Shown here piece after piece: positions 14,244-29,017 of a DNA stretch of 64,000 bases (position 1 is its first letter; every line of letters starts with the position of its first letter). Both the position numbers and the translations under genes were made by a program. The notes below the pieces were generated by a model. It worked only from the letters and a program-made list of their open reading frames with translations, was not told where the DNA came from and made no database searches. This DNA is from Vespa crabro (taxonomy: Eukaryota > Arthropoda > Insecta > Hymenoptera > Vespidae), in the NCBI RefSeq assembly GCF_910589235.1, contig NC_060958.1:10221937-10285936 (forward strand), given 5' to 3'.

Positions 14244-14317
14244 TTGCTACTGCTGCTGCTGCTGCTGCTGCTATTGCCACTACTACTACTACTACCACTA
14301 CTACTACTACTACTATC
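14244..14317. repeat. CTG/CTA trinucleotide repeat
   Basis: CTG units grade into ACT/CTA units; a short GCC run follows about 30 bases later, near 14,348. Leu-rich open frames across it are repeat translations. Confidence 0.85.
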
Positions 14318-16183
14318 TCACTATTTCTACTTTTTATTTAACTCCCATGCCGCCGCCGCCGTCACCACCTCCTCCTCCCACCGTCACCACCCTTCCTCCA
14401 TCCCTCTTTTTTTTGTCCTTCAATCGAGAAAGATACACCTCCTGCGAACTTTTTATCTCATCGAAAACGTTCGATTTGCAATTGATATGGAATTTAGTCA
14501 AACACGAAACCTTTTGTTTTAACGAAAGACAACGTATGCGGGCTGTTTACTGATCGATAAAAGAGTTGTCATGCTTCAAAGCTTCGATCATGATGTGAAG
14601 AGGATACTTTGATTGACTCTATCGTTTAATATTAAATTTACGGATATCGATTGTTTATGTGTGTATATGTATATTTATATTTATTGAAACCCGTCATATT
14701 GTGACGGATACATTGAAATGGAAGATTTATTCATTACAACATTAGCTTATATCATTATATCAATCGAAGTTTTAACATAAATCGCTAAAGAAATAATATT
14801 TATATAGGAAATACGAATGATATTGATATGAAAAAATAATCAGATTATTTTTATTTCCATTCTAACTCTATGTCTTTCTTTCACACGTAAAAATATATTT
14901 AATTATTATAATATATAAAATTGTTTCTTCTAAACAATAAAAAACGTATCTATCTGTAGATCAATGAAATAGAATCGTATGTATTTTAATTCAATCAATT
15001 ATTAAGTCGAATATAAAAGAATTCAAAGAAAGAAGGATAATTAAACATCGTAACTATATATCGACGACGTAATTGGTCAATTTATTCGTACGAATTACGT
15101 TCAAATGCTAATCGTCAAAGTTAATAGATATGACCTCGAGCATAAAGACAATAAACTCGTAATAATCGACAAGACAAGTTTATTCACCTATTCGCATCTC
15201 ACTCATTAGTATTCCACGGGATTCATGCGAAAGAGAAAAATAAAGATCGGTGCCAAGGAAACCTGTTTCGCTTTTGTATACAGAAAGTTCAACGTTACGA
15301 GCGCATTGCGTAAGCAGCAAACCAAGTTAGGAATTAAATGATATCATGCATTCAATAATACATGACTATTAGCATGAGAAACATCATGGTCACTACCGGT
15401 ATTATTTTTTGCTCATCTTTTACCATGGACAAAAAAAAAATCTTTGCATCGCTAAAAAATGAATTTCTCGCAAATTTAATAATACGATCGATAACAAGAA
15501 ATAAAAAGTTTTATTAATGGAATCTATACTATGAATGAACTATAAGAAAACACATGAACGATGTTAAAGCGATTTTATTCTTAAATTTACCTATTTCTTA
15601 CTCGTCTTTTCTAAAATATTAACATAATCGTATATGTAGACTTTAATAAAATTTTATTTCTATCTCCAAAAATATTCATAAATCAAACGTTAATGAGATT
15701 TTATTTCTATCACCTATTTGATACAATCAAAAATAATAATGCAATAAATAATAAAAATACTTGTTTTAATTATTCTCGTCTGCGTTCCATTTTCCGAATG
15801 AAATTGCGAATTTGTTTCATTATCAAAGTTTCGTTCAAAGTGCTTTTGTAATTATTAACAACATAAATATCCTTTGTACAATCGATAAGTTTGAGAGCAA
15901 AGAGACTCTCGTACTCGATTGAATCGAGAGCGAGAACACGTACGTGTAGACGATACCGAAAGGTAAATCATGATGTAAAGGAAAAAATTAGATTTCCTCT
16001 TAGAAAATCGTTTCCTGAATCTAGGGATTCGCTTTTGGCTAACGTTTCCGCTACGTCGGCCGGTTGGACGATTAATAGTTTAATTTAGCCTTCTCCTGAC
16101 GCGGCGCTACCGACGATTACGCGCAAATATTTGCTAGAACCAACGGCAGCTCGATAGAAACGCGTCTACTTTCCTCTTCTACA

Positions 16184-16219
<36 letters not shown>

Positions 16220-16972
16220 TTCTACTTCTAGTAGGTATAACTATTTCTCCTGCAAAGAGACGTTTGGATCGAGCTTTTGATAACAGTAAAAGCTTCGATC
16301 CGTACGATCGAACGTACGTTATAGGTCGAATTAATGGAAAGCCGCATCGGGACGCAAGGATCACCATTATTTTCGTCCTGCGTTAATCCGAGAAAATCCG
16401 TTCTACCGTTCAAATATTCGCTTTACCGTTAACTGCCGAGCCATTTGTTCATAAATATTTATGCTCCCAAAATCTCCTGAACCAAATGAGCCATACATCT
16501 CCCTCTCTCTCCTTCTCCATTTTTACATCCTGCATCCTGCACCACCATCTCTATACTCTTTTATCATGATGACATACTTTTTCATATTTTTTTTTTCCCC
16601 TCCGAACGTTTATGCAAAATTTTCTACGATATCGTAAAACTCTTCATATTGATATTACGATAAGCCGCATTTAATTGACTCCCTTATCTGACTTTTCGAT
16701 CGGTCACTCGGAATCGCTAAAATTGCATCGACACCGATAACATCGTCGAGAAATAAATTTACAATTTTTAGTGAAAACTGCGTGAAGTTACCTGTTCTGA
16801 TAATGTTCGTTGAAAAACAATGACATTCGAACAATTTTAATGGAAAAATCGAAAACCGAGGCTATCGCGCGCGTTAAGGAATTTTGTAGAATTGCAAAGC
16901 CAAAAAAAAAGAAATAATCGTCACACGTCTTTCAATTTCTTCTGTCAGATTGTCGCTTTCTCGATCAAATTC

Positions 16973-17103
<131 letters not shown>

Positions 17104-17581
17104 AGATGAAATTTATGAGAAAGAAAAAAAGAAGGACGAAGAAACTTTCTGTGTAAGGATTATTCTCTCATATTGATCATCGTGTGCCATTTATTCTGTG
17201 CCAAGTAATCTGATTAAAGTTTCTCCTAAGAATCACTTTTGACGTATACGAGAGAAACGTTTATAGCAATTCAGAATGGATCATCGATTTGCGCGAAGAA
17301 TCGTTCATATTGTTGTCACGAAGTGTTAACTACTATATACCGTTCTCGTCTTTCTGTGGCGTATTTCTATACGTACATACGTATATGTATATCGACAAGA
17401 CGAATAATCCTAGATACGAGTGCTCTTCGTGATAGATGAGTCTGTCGTTAATAATAATGGCGTTTGCTTGTCGTTCGTACACTTCGTCGGACGACGCATT
17501 AAATCACTCACGTTCGTTCGTGAGCCGTATTTTTTACTTCAAAAAAAATTCCACTCTCTATTTTCCGTTCTCTTCCTTAAT

Positions 17582-17582
<1 letters not shown>

Positions 17583-17621
<39 letters not shown>

Positions 17622-17652
17622 CGGAGGAAAGAAAGAAAGAAAGAAAGAAAGA
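17583..17652. repeat. 38-base A run plus GAAA repeat
   Basis: An uninterrupted run of about 38 A is followed by GCGGAGG and then five to six GAAA units. A poly-A run next to a short non-A segment can mark the tail of an old retroposed copy. I see no coding or RNA-gene body to its left, so I class it as a simple repeat. Confidence 0.85.
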
Positions 17653-19361
17653 AATCCTTTCTATCAATTATCATTGAATCGAAATCATCCTTATATTCGT
17701 CTTATCTCACGTTAGATTATAGACTTAGCATTGTCTTTTCGAAATAAACTGCACGCTATTAATCCGAAACGTTTCCCATGAAAACTATGGGAAACGATGA
17801 AAGGACGTTGATTCTATTAAGACTGTCTTCTACACTTGATCCTAAATAAAGATTCGGAGACATTGACAAAGATTAGATTTGTCCTTCTCCCTACTGAGAA
17901 TGAAGAGAGAAGGACGAACGGTGATTCTTTAGCTTTCAGATGCAGATTTCATTGTAAACGATCGTTGAGTGATATCTAAAATGAAAGTTACCTTAGTAGT
18001 TATCAACCCGTTATAATTAATTCCTTTTAATGATAAAAGAAAATATCTCAGAAATTCTACAAATAAATAAAAAGAACGAACAGATAATATTTAATACGCG
18101 GAGTATATGACTGAACGTTTAAACTCTTTCCCTCTTTCTATTTCTTTCTCTCTTGCAATTTCCAGGCGCAAGGTGGTCCATTAAAGTGGAAAATTTCATC
18201 TCAGAATATATCAAGTGCCAACTTAATTGCGACACTTTATCATGAAAAAGAGTCACATTCTTTTCGTTACTCCGAATAAATTCTAACATTTCGTCGGAGT
18301 TATTTCTCGTCTCTCTTGCAACTTTCATGCTTCGATCAAGATATTTCGATCATGATTTTTATGAATTTAATTCTTACCATGCGATAGTAGGATATACGGT
18401 ATACCAAGATTTATGACTGTGATTAAACCATTTTCTTGGTTTAATGATTGAACCATTAAATCTATAAAAAAAAAAAAAAGTCTATTGAATAATAATGAAA
18501 TTGAGAGATATCAAATCACATATGTAAAAAAAAAAAAAAAAAGAAAAAACAAAGAAATAGAAATAAATCGATAAAATAAAACGATCCTCCTCCATTCGGC
18601 ATAGCATCGATAATAGTTTTTCAAAACCACCGAAATATTTGTCTAAGCGTTTGAAAACTTTTCGGATCCGAGAGTAAAGATTCTTCTTAGTTACATAAAA
18701 TGCCCTACCAAAATCCGCCCAAAACTTGCTAAAACTTAAAAGACAGAGAGTTTTAACTTGAATCGGAAGAATTCTTCAAAGTTTCACGAAGATATTTAAG
18801 TGCTTTCAGAAGAATCCGAGTAAAATGATTACACACAGATAGACCAGCATTTTGTCGAGAGTTTGTATGAAAAGAAATTTAATGGATAAAAAGAATGAAA
18901 TCATTTCAAACAAATTTCTAATGTTTCTCTTGTTCGCATAATTTAATCGTAATACTGTGTTTCACCGATGACGCTTGTAGTATCTCGTCGTTCTTCTATC
19001 TTTCTCTCTCTTTTTCTCCCCCCCCTCTCTCTCTTTATCTATTCCGCACATTAATTAGCTCACGAACGCCTCTCACTTTCATATAGCTTTCATCTACGAC
19101 CATTGACACATTTGCTTATATCCATATCTTGTATGTTGCCTCTCTTTCACCGACGCGTAACTTACTGTTCCGTGAATGTAACTTCCTCACGCAAGAATTA
19201 CGCATATCAAAGAGTTGCAAATTAATTCGAGAGATGCAAAATGGAATCTTTCTTCGAACTCACAAAAAGAAATGGTAATATATCTTAGCAGTTTGTAGGG
19301 ACGGCTTCGTAAAAAACAAAATGTTTTTTTCCAAAAAGAGATCGAGGGAGAGGGAGACGGT

Positions 19362-19363
<2 letters not shown>

Positions 19364-19450
<87 letters not shown>
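19364..19450. repeat. Longest GA microsatellite
   Basis: About 43 uninterrupted GA units, the longest pure dinucleotide array in the window. G-rich purine sequence follows 450 bases further on (about 19,875-19,922). Confidence 0.95.
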
Positions 19451-19453
<3 letters not shown>

Positions 19454-21310
19454 AAAAAAATGTTGATAATTCTCCCGTTCCCGAAGCTTTTTCATTTGTT
19501 ACCGAAAGAACTAGAAATAGGCGTGTCCCGATATATCCGCGATAGAAAAACTAGTGCGGTAATTTTTTGTGATCGGTCTCTTTTCCCAAATGGATCGTTC
19601 ATTATCGTCGAGAAGAAGAGTTAAAGGTGGTGTAGCAATGATAGTGATAGTAATGGTGATGGTGGAGATGGTGGTGTTAGTGATAGTGATGGTGTCTCGA
19701 TGGTGGCAGAGTAGAGGCGGAATAAAGTTCCGAATATGCATGGCCGTGCAATTCGTGCGGTCCCCAGAGGTGCAAAGTTGAACGGGTAAAAAGCAATGGG
19801 GAAAAAAAAAAACGATGGTAGAGATGAAGGGAAAAGGTAGCTAGAGAAAAAGCAAGCAAAGGGTGGGACTATGGATGGAGAGAAAGAGAAAGAGAAAGAG
19901 AGAGGGGGGGAGAGGGGGGGAGGACGTTCCGCCGTCGGCCATTCATTTTCATTCGGTGAATGCGTTACAGGAACGCAAAAGTTTTCCAAGCTCCCACAGA
20001 GACGATACGTAATCCCTCTACACTAGCGAAGACGACGAGGAAGAAAGGAAAAAAGAAGGTTGAGAAGCGAAAACTTGGAACTGTTTTCACGACCTAGAAT
20101 TTTCCACGAGGTTAAGGTTACCCCCCAACATTATGAGAGATATAAATTGATCCTCGTTAAAATTTCGATTTTATATAAAGGTTAAATAATGAATTTCAAT
20201 TGTATCCATTACTTATAAAATAAAATAAAAACTAAATTATTTAAACGTAAATTCAGTCACAATTTGTCAAATGCAGATTAATCAACTGGACAATGAAAAT
20301 TTCGTTAACGTTATTCATAAAATCGCCAAGCGGTCTTCAAATAAGTTTGTAAAGCATGCTAATGTATAAATAGCATATATGTATCTCGGCACGATGCAGC
20401 GGCACGTTTAAAATATAATATGCTTACACGTATCATTAAATATGTAATCCGTATAACGGGATCGCAAAAATTTTCAACCAATTTTCCATCGCGATAACGC
20501 ACCTTTCTGCAATAATATATAATATATTTTGTTCCCTGTCCCACATTTTATCCTTGAAAAATAATAGGATGATTTTTATCAATATGCGAGATAACAAAAA
20601 TTATTCTCTTAAAAAATGCAAAAAATTAAAAGAAACAAGGAACAAAAAATGCGAGCGAATGCGATTAACTTTAATCATGTGATCATCTAACATTCGATAA
20701 ATTTAATATAGCCACGGCATCGAACGGAAATTATCTATTTTTACATTTTACGTCAATTAATATTTTTTATTCGCTAACAAATTTTTCGTCCGAATAATAC
20801 GAATTATGAAAGAAAAAATATATATAAAAACGAAGAGAAATGGATAATATGTATGCAAATGAAAGTATAGAGAATTTAATTATTGATCATGAAAAAGACA
20901 AGAGAAAAAAAGAAAAAAGAAAAAAAAAAAAGATTCAATGTCGCAGTCAAGAGTATAGAATATTTTAACATCCGCGAAAAAAGCACGAAACCAAGCGTAC
21001 AATTGCCGAAAGGTAACGCGGAGAAATCAAATAAGCTCTCACTGTCTGTCTCTTCTGTCAAGCACGAGATCCAACATTTTCCCGACTAAAAATAAATAAA
21101 AAAAAAATAAATAAAAAAATTTAAAAAAAATAAAAAATAAAAAATAAAAAAAAAATAAAAATAGAAAAAAAAACGAGGAAAGAGGTGCGAGCTGTCCACA
21201 TATCAATCCGAAGCCTCTGAAACGCGCAGCTCGTCGAGAAGCTCAAGATACACACATTTGTAAAGGCATACTCTTGTCCTACGCGTGCATGTAAATACAT
21301 ATACGTGTAC

Positions 21311-21313
<3 letters not shown>

Positions 21314-21366
<53 letters not shown>
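21314..21366. repeat. TA microsatellite
   Basis: About 26 TA units preceded by GTGTACGTG. The Ile/Tyr-rich open frames on both strands are repeat translations. Confidence 0.9.
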
Positions 21367-21368
<2 letters not shown>

Positions 21369-22648
21369 ATCCATATCTACCGCAGCATGTACATCGGACT
21401 TCCAACATATCGAGTTGTCTCTCACCCTTGTATGGATCCATGCCAAAAGGGTCTTCGTGTATGAAGGGACACACAGTATATAGGAAAGTTCTCCTCATAC
21501 AATTTATAGATGGTAGAATATATCAGAGAAAGAGAGAAAGAGAAAGAGAAGAGAGAAAGGGAGAGAGAGAGAAAGAGAGAGAATACATAGTCGAACCATC
21601 AATACTATAACTGTATGTATCTCCAATACTACAGAATAAACGTAATACTGTAACCGCAAACAAGAGGGAGTACATTTCGATGAAGCCAAATAATTAGAAC
21701 AACGAGAAGAGAACTCGTCATAGTGAGTTAACACGCATGTGTTCCTCAAAACGATCGAATACAATATCGATAATTTTATCGGCCGATCATTGTCCGATGA
21801 AATGCGATATTGTATCGCAATTTAATTTGGGCTTCCGATGAAACACGTTCATCGAACTAAATACAAAATTCTACTATTATTACGTAACACGTATACGAAA
21901 AGCGTTAGACAAGGTTCTATCTTTTGCTTTAGAATTTTCCCAAGTATTATCATATCGTACAAACTCATCCAACTAGCTCATTAGCTTCCAAGCTTTGATC
22001 TCATTCTCGCTCATTCACTCATTCATTCTCTCTCTCTTTTTCTCTCTCTCTCGCTCTCGCTTTTTCTCATCATATTATTATGTTTTCCTTTTCATATCCC
22101 GACAATATCTGTGAATGTGAGAAACGACCTTCTAGTTACGATTCCTTTTTTCCGACGCATTCTCGTTAACACGCATACGACTTTGCATTTATAATAAACG
22201 GCATCCCGTCCGTAAAAAAAAAAAAAGAAAAATAAATAAAAAGAAAAAAGAAGATAAAGAATAAACGGATAACGAGATTATAATATATACGAATTACTTT
22301 GTATAATCGTAACTCGGGAGAAAAATACGTTATCAATGATATCGCGAAAGTGCAAGTGAAACATCGATTTCACCCTATTTTCGTCTCAAACGATCGATAC
22401 GAATAATAAAAACCCATCTCTTAATTGATAACTATCGAGAAAAGGATCGTTAATCTAATAATTATTTTACCGATGCGAAAACAAAATGAGAAATATTTAA
22501 CTAGCAGTAAATAAATATAGAATAATATCTATCATGTAGAAATAAATTACTTTTTACGCGTAACCGATCAAAATAATATCACAATTTCATAAGATAACTA
22601 ACGATTTTCCTCTTAAATAAAATTACATGAAAATAAATGAGTATACGC

Positions 22649-22699
<51 letters not shown>

Positions 22700-23518
22700 A
22701 TACCTATATATGCGTATATATACATATTAATCCATCGAAATAACAAATTTAGTTTAGTACGATTTACGTCGATCATATAATTTTCAATTTGATAAAATCG
22801 AACGTCGAGGAGTAATAGTCGATGAGAATGATATCTACTCGCGTGTCAGTCAGGCTTTTAAAATATTCCATCAGTAAGCTCACAACCGACGGCGTATATC
22901 TCATTCCCGTTCCTCGTCTTCGCCGTCCTTGTCGTCTCACGAAGCCTCATAAACTCCGATGGGAATCGGGTTTCTTAATAACCACGGGACTTACATGGGC
23001 GAGTCACAACCGCGAATAAATTGCCTTTTTTTTATTTTTTTTTATTTTTTATTTTTTTTTCCATAGAAGAGAACACTAACTAAGGGAATACTAACGAAAC
23101 GAACGGTTTATAACACGTACGTTATATTTATGAATTATTAGTTGATATGTAAAAAAAAAAAAAAAAAAAAAAAAGAAAAAAAGGAAAAAATTGAAAAAGG
23201 AAAAGAAAATTAGGGGAAGAAAAAAAAAAAAGAAAAAAAGATAAACGATCAGCGATCGTGTACATATGTACACTCTACATATTTTCTCTCTCGACGCTAA
23301 TTGAACCGCGTTACGTAAAAGCGGATTATACTTGATACGATTTGCGATCGGTAAAGCCGATACCACCAACGTATGCTTTTGGATATAACAAACTGAATCG
23401 GATGAACCTGGATAACGTATATATGTATGCATGTACGTATACTACGTTTCAATGCAAAGTCCTAACAGTCGATATTTCTAAAACTTTTAATTAATTACCA
23501 AAATGTTCGGCAACGTTT

Positions 23519-23544
23519 CGTGTGTATGTATGTATGTATGTATG

Positions 23545-23594
<50 letters not shown>
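23519..23594. repeat. GTAT/TA compound microsatellite
   Basis: About six GTAT units pass directly into about 22 TA units. Confidence 0.9.
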
Positions 23595-23595
<1 letters not shown>

Positions 23596-25014
23596 AATAT
23601 AGGAATATATATTGAAAATACGAAAATACGAAAGATCATCATGATTTTATCCACGATTTGTAAGGATTCTCTCTTGGAACGATGCACTTAATAGTCTTTT
23701 AGAGTATGTATGCCCGCATCCAAAAGTTTTCGAGAAAATCGTCTATCTCAACAGGAAACTTACGAGGATTTCGTATAACGTCTTAAGAATCGAGCAATTC
23801 GACGAGTTTCAAGTAACTCGAAAGTTTTCGAGATTCTAAGATTTCGGATACCTATTCGAGTCAAAGAAGGTAATTGTTTATCCACTAAACCCGTTTAATC
23901 GAGTATGTGCAGGTACATTCGCAAAGTAAGTGTTCCAATGACAAACATATGAATACATGGAAAGTGGGTAAGCAAAAATTCATGTATCCCACGGAGATCT
24001 ATGTACTTAAATATCTAAGCGAAATTAGTCGATATCAAGATTCGCGACTTGACTCGAGAGCTTACGCTTAAGATTCTCGTAAGAAATAAGAAGAAGACGA
24101 GCATCTAAAGTTAATTAAACGCGAAATTACTCTTCCCTTCTGGAACGTTCGAAGTCTCTTCGGAAGATAGGAAAAAAGAGAAAGGGTGATAGGATAAAGC
24201 GAGCGAGAGAGAGAGAGAGAGAGAGAGGGAGGGAGGGAGAAAGAGAGAGAGAGAGAGAGAGAGAAGAAAAAAAGATTAAGATTAACACAAAAGAATCGGA
24301 TCCAAGGAGTAAGACTTGGCCTGGAGCCAACAAGAAACGCGCATAATTCATCGGTTACCTCCTTCACCTTCATCCTCGAAGGCCCTGTGCGTTCTACTCT
24401 TTCGGAATAACTCGACCGAGTTAAAATATGAATTATGACTAGAGACGACGGTGACGTTGCGCAAGAGATCATCGGATAAGGAAGGACTTATTTCACGTAC
24501 GTATAAGGAAAAAATAAAATGAAAAAGAAAAAAAATGGAAGAGAAGGAGGAGGAGGAGGAGGAGGAAGATACAAGTAGAGGACGAACGAAGGGCGTAAAA
24601 AAGGCTCGTGAAGAGAAAAATAAATAGAGGTAGGGAAAAATGAGAGAAAGGGAGAAAGGGGAGAGGGAGAAAAGAGAGATGAGAAGGAGGAGGAGAAGCT
24701 CACGAGAGAAGAGGCTGCAACACGCCACGTCGACCGTAAACTTTTATTCGCATTCAAATTCAGGCTGAAAGCGTCCTTAAAACGAACGTATCTCTTCCTT
24801 CCTACTTTCCTCGCTCGTCCTCTCACACTTTACTTCCTTTTTCCATCGTTCTGGCCTGTACGAAACGCTTTCGTACACGTTTGCTGCCGACTAACAGCCG
24901 TCGTTTGAAAACTGGAAAATGCTTGTACTTCGAACGAGTAGACCATACCGAGACATACACCTGATCTTTCTCAAATTGACCATATAACGTCGTACCACCG
25001 ACTAAATTTTACAC

Positions 25015-25068
<54 letters not shown>

Positions 25069-25826
25069 CTAACATGCTATCGTAAAAAAGAATTTTTGTG
25101 CACGACACAATAAGACTCCGAACAAATGTCTTTGGCAATTTAACGCAAACGTCGCAAAAAATATTTTACCATTACCATTAAAGTTTTTTACTTAAGTACA
25201 TTTGACTCTGTCATTTTGAAAAAATTTTGCAGGGAATCTGCATTTATTCACTTCATCAGATTGCAAAACTATAATCGTATATGATAATAGTCCCGTGATT
25301 TTTTATTTTAGGCTAAAAAAAAGTATTATAGAGAATGCAGATCTATAATCAAATATGGATAAATAAATAATCCTCTATTAGCGAAGAGAAAGAATTTCGT
25401 GAATATAAATTATAAATTATAAGCGATACAATATTAAAGTAATATTACTCGATCAATCATTTAACCAGTTAGTGCGGTCTCCAATACTTTTTTTTTTTTT
25501 TTTTTTTTTGTAATAACATCGCGGCCCAAATGCTTATGATTTTTAAGAAACCGGTTAAACTAGAGTCACTGTATATTATTCTTTATTAAAGATACGACTA
25601 GTTTCTACGAGAACTTCTTTGAAATCTCTTATAAATGGATCACCTTTCTCGCTTTGACGTAAGAATATAACAAGCAATCGTTTCACATTCTCAATTTAAA
25701 AATTTAACACGACCCGCGTTAGATTGAGAAACGTTGCGCTATAGAAGACCGGTTTCCTGAACGCGTCACAAAAAAAAAATAGATATACCACCGTCGTACA
25801 TCGATACTTTGTTATATTGGCGCGTG

Positions 25827-25858
25827 ACCACCACCACCACCACCACCACCACCACCAC
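25827..25858. repeat. ACC trinucleotide repeat
   Basis: About ten ACC units. They translate to poly-Trp or poly-Val on the minus strand, which is implausible as protein. Confidence 0.9.
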
Positions 25859-26462
25859 ACTACATTCATATATCGTGGCGAAAAGAAAAAAAAAAGAGAG
25901 AGAGAGAAAAAAAAAAGGATATCGAAGGTGCCTGTGATAAAGTCGAAATGACAAAATAAGCGCATGTGTGCATGTAGATGTACGTACGTATGCGTGTGCG
26001 AGCCTGAAAAAAAACGAGATCATCAATCCTGTGAGATCACTTTGCGATTTAGTTTTATTTAATACAAAAAATTCATTCGAGACAAATTAATTGGCCATTT
26101 CTCTTTATATATATATAAATATATTGTATTAGCTACCTCGACTCGACTCGACTCTCCTTCCCTTACATTAAAATATTTCAATATGTAAATTCTATTTTAC
26201 GAAATAGACTCGTGAGAATAATCTCAACCCTTTTTAGTTGGCTTTTACGACAAGCAAGAGGGATACTGTCGGCGTATTCTATTACCAGGCCACAGGAGGA
26301 GAGGAGATATAAGTATAAGGTAAAAAGATAGATCGCGCGCGATAGAGTTCTATGGAATAACTTTTTCGAGAGGAGGATGAAAAAATATGCGATATCTCTT
26401 TTCCATGTAGATATATAGTTTCATGGATTTTATTTTCGACGAAAAATAAAGATAAAAGAAGG

Positions 26463-26523
<61 letters not shown>
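26463..26523. repeat. GA microsatellite
   Basis: About 29 GA units, then AAGAAG. A second GA tract lies at 26,612-26,638. Confidence 0.9.
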
Positions 26524-26525
<2 letters not shown>

Positions 26526-27734
26526 AGAAAGTGAAATAGAGATTTCAAAACTTCAATCGCATTCACCGATTGCTTTGTATCCTAGGGAAAATAGAGGATG
26601 ATATGAGAGTAGAGAGAGAGCGAGAGAGAGAGAGAGAATAGAGGGCCCGAAATGAAAGTGCACGTAACAGCTGCAACGCTATCGACAAATGCAGTTCCTC
26701 TCGTGAAAACGTAATCGTGACCGATTCAAGTTAACTCTTCTGTCCGTAGTTATTCATAAAGTCATGGCTCGATAGCCGCACACTAATTAAGGATTATCGA
26801 TCGTCAAAATCGTATTCGACGAAATACAAGGCCGACATTGTCCACGATATACGTATACACGAGATATATCGGATTCATTTCTACGGAAATAATTAAACGT
26901 ATGATTACATTGATTCAATGAAAAAAATAAAAAAAAAAATAAAATAAAAAAAAAAGAAAAAGAAAAAAAAATAAAGAAATCCATTTTTGAGAGTGACTTG
27001 CTATTGAATTCTCGATCGTGATATATTAATCATTATCATTATCTCTGAAAATGGAAAAGTTCGATTAATTTAATGAATATTCTTTTAACATGAGGGGGCT
27101 GGGGTAGGGAAAAAAAAATGCCCAGAGGAAATAAATCGTTATTGGAAGTAAACGATTGACCGTACAATCTTCATAATTACGTACGCTGTACGGTGGTGAA
27201 AGTTATGAGATATAACTCTCTCGATCGCCAACGAAGCTGATGTGTGGTGAATAAACTCCAATGATTGAACGTCGTATACCTATATACATACATAGATACA
27301 AATGATGGTGTTGGTAATTCAACGATATAATACTTGACCGTGAATAGTATCGATCGAGTTTGTTAAAACTCAATCATGCGTACCATAGTGAAATTGCCAC
27401 GTGATAAATACATTACATGTTTACATACGAGTATGTACATATTACCATATCCAAGAATGTTCTTCAATATATCAAAAATAAAAATCAAAACAAACCTATA
27501 TACCACCTATATAAGTTATAATTTCAAGTCGCAGTAAAACGAATAAACATATTAAATTGTTTTATGGAATAAATTAATCTTATCAAAGAATATACAATCG
27601 TATTTATGAATAATTATTCGAATGACTTTTGTTTTTGGTTTTTTTTTTCTTTTTTGTTTTTTTGTTCTTTTTTTTTTCTCAGAAACGAGAACTATCTCTC
27701 ATTTATTTTCAGAAAGAAGAACTTTCTCTCATTC

Positions 27735-27768
27735 TTTTTCAGAAAGAGAGAGAGAGAGAACGAAAGAG

Positions 27769-27808
<40 letters not shown>

Positions 27809-27841
27809 AGAGAAAGAAAGAGAGAGAGAGAGAGAGAGAGC
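27735..27841. repeat. GA microsatellite with internal duplication
   Basis: Three GA blocks are separated by the same ACGAAAGAGAAAGAAA spacer, which occurs twice. The spacer and GA units have evidently been copied together. The tract ends immediately before a CACGTG box. Confidence 0.85.
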
Positions 27842-27985
27842 ACGTGACCGCTATAAAAGCACGTGGTCGGCCCGCGCATGTTGAACTTACCACGTGCGCG
27901 CGTCTTTTTAGCGACTTTTTTTTTTATCTTGAATGATCTCTTCCTCGCCATTCTTCGAGAAAAAGAAAGAAAATAAATAAGTGTA

Positions 27986-28016
<31 letters not shown>

Positions 28017-28552
28017 AAAAAAAAGGAAAAAGAAAAGAAAAAAGAAAAAAGAAGAAGAAAAAAAAAAGAAAAAAAAAGGTACTCGTCCAGGCGACGCTTA
28101 AAAAGGTGAAAAATTATCACGCGCACTTGACACTAATTATCAACGTCCTCGATATGCTCGAACATGGAACATGTCACGAGATGTTCAATACTCGACACGA
28201 AACGACGCTTTGTAATGAAATACGATCGATGTGGATCGATTGTTTCATTCCTTTATGACATTGCTTTTTAGAGAGGAGAAAAAAAAGAAAAAGAAAAAAG
28301 GAAGAAAGAAAAAAGTAACGGAAAGTATAATACGTGACTTCGATATTGACAAAAAGGACAAAGGGTTAGTTAACCCGCAAATGTCGACAAGATGTAGACT
28401 TTTCAATGTAAAAAAAAAAAAAAAAAAAGAAAAAAGAAAAAAAAAAGAGAGGAAAAAAAAATAAATAAAACTGTTTCGAAAGTTCCGCGTTACGCTGATT
28501 ATAAGCGTGACAAAAAGAAGAAGCCAAAGAAGAAAGAAAGAGATAGATAAAT

Positions 28553-28597
<45 letters not shown>

Positions 28598-28920
28598 AAA
28601 AAGAGAACACATGACGCGCGAAAACGTAGATTCCGTCGTAATACACGGAAGTCGAAGAATCTGTAGAAGAAATTATGTTCAACGTCTACCAGAGAAGAGA
28701 TTCCTTCGGAGGTAAGATAGAAATCGAGCGAAGAGGACGCATTTAGGGGGAAAGGCTAGAAGAGGAAGAGAGAAAGAGCGAGAGAGAGGGAGAAAGAGAG
28801 AAAATGAAAAGTAAGAGTGAGAAGGATAGAATGAGGGGGAGAACAAGAGGAAAAGAGAAGAAGCATAAGCAGAGCCGGTTGAACCGGCATATCTCGTCTT
28901 GTTCTTCGAACGAAAGGACG

Positions 28921-28972
28921 AAGGTTAGAGAGAAAGAAAGAGAGAGAGAGAAAGAAAAAGAGAGACAGAGAA

Positions 28973-29015
<43 letters not shown>
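28921..29015. repeat. GA/GAAA purine tract
   Basis: GAAA and GA units make up almost 95 bases of purine about 400 bases downstream of the start site inferred at 29,398, on the transcribed (minus) side. Confidence 0.85.

Positions 29016-29017
<2 letters not shown>

Noticed and set aside
17583..17652. Poly-A tail of a retrotransposon or processed pseudogene
   Set aside because: No reverse-transcriptase, gene body or target-site duplication could be seen next to the A run.
19621..19989. 122-codon Pro/Ser/Phe-rich minus-strand frame
   Set aside because: Derived from GA/G-rich purine sequence; no conserved motif, and overlapping frames are equally open.
21121..21610. Open frames on both strands across the TA array
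   Set aside because: Alternating Ile/Tyr from TA repeats, open on both strands, which is the signature of repeat translation.
28245..28682. 145-codon minus-strand frame
   Set aside because: Composed almost wholly of Phe/Leu/Ser from poly-A and GA tracts, with no domain or splice context.
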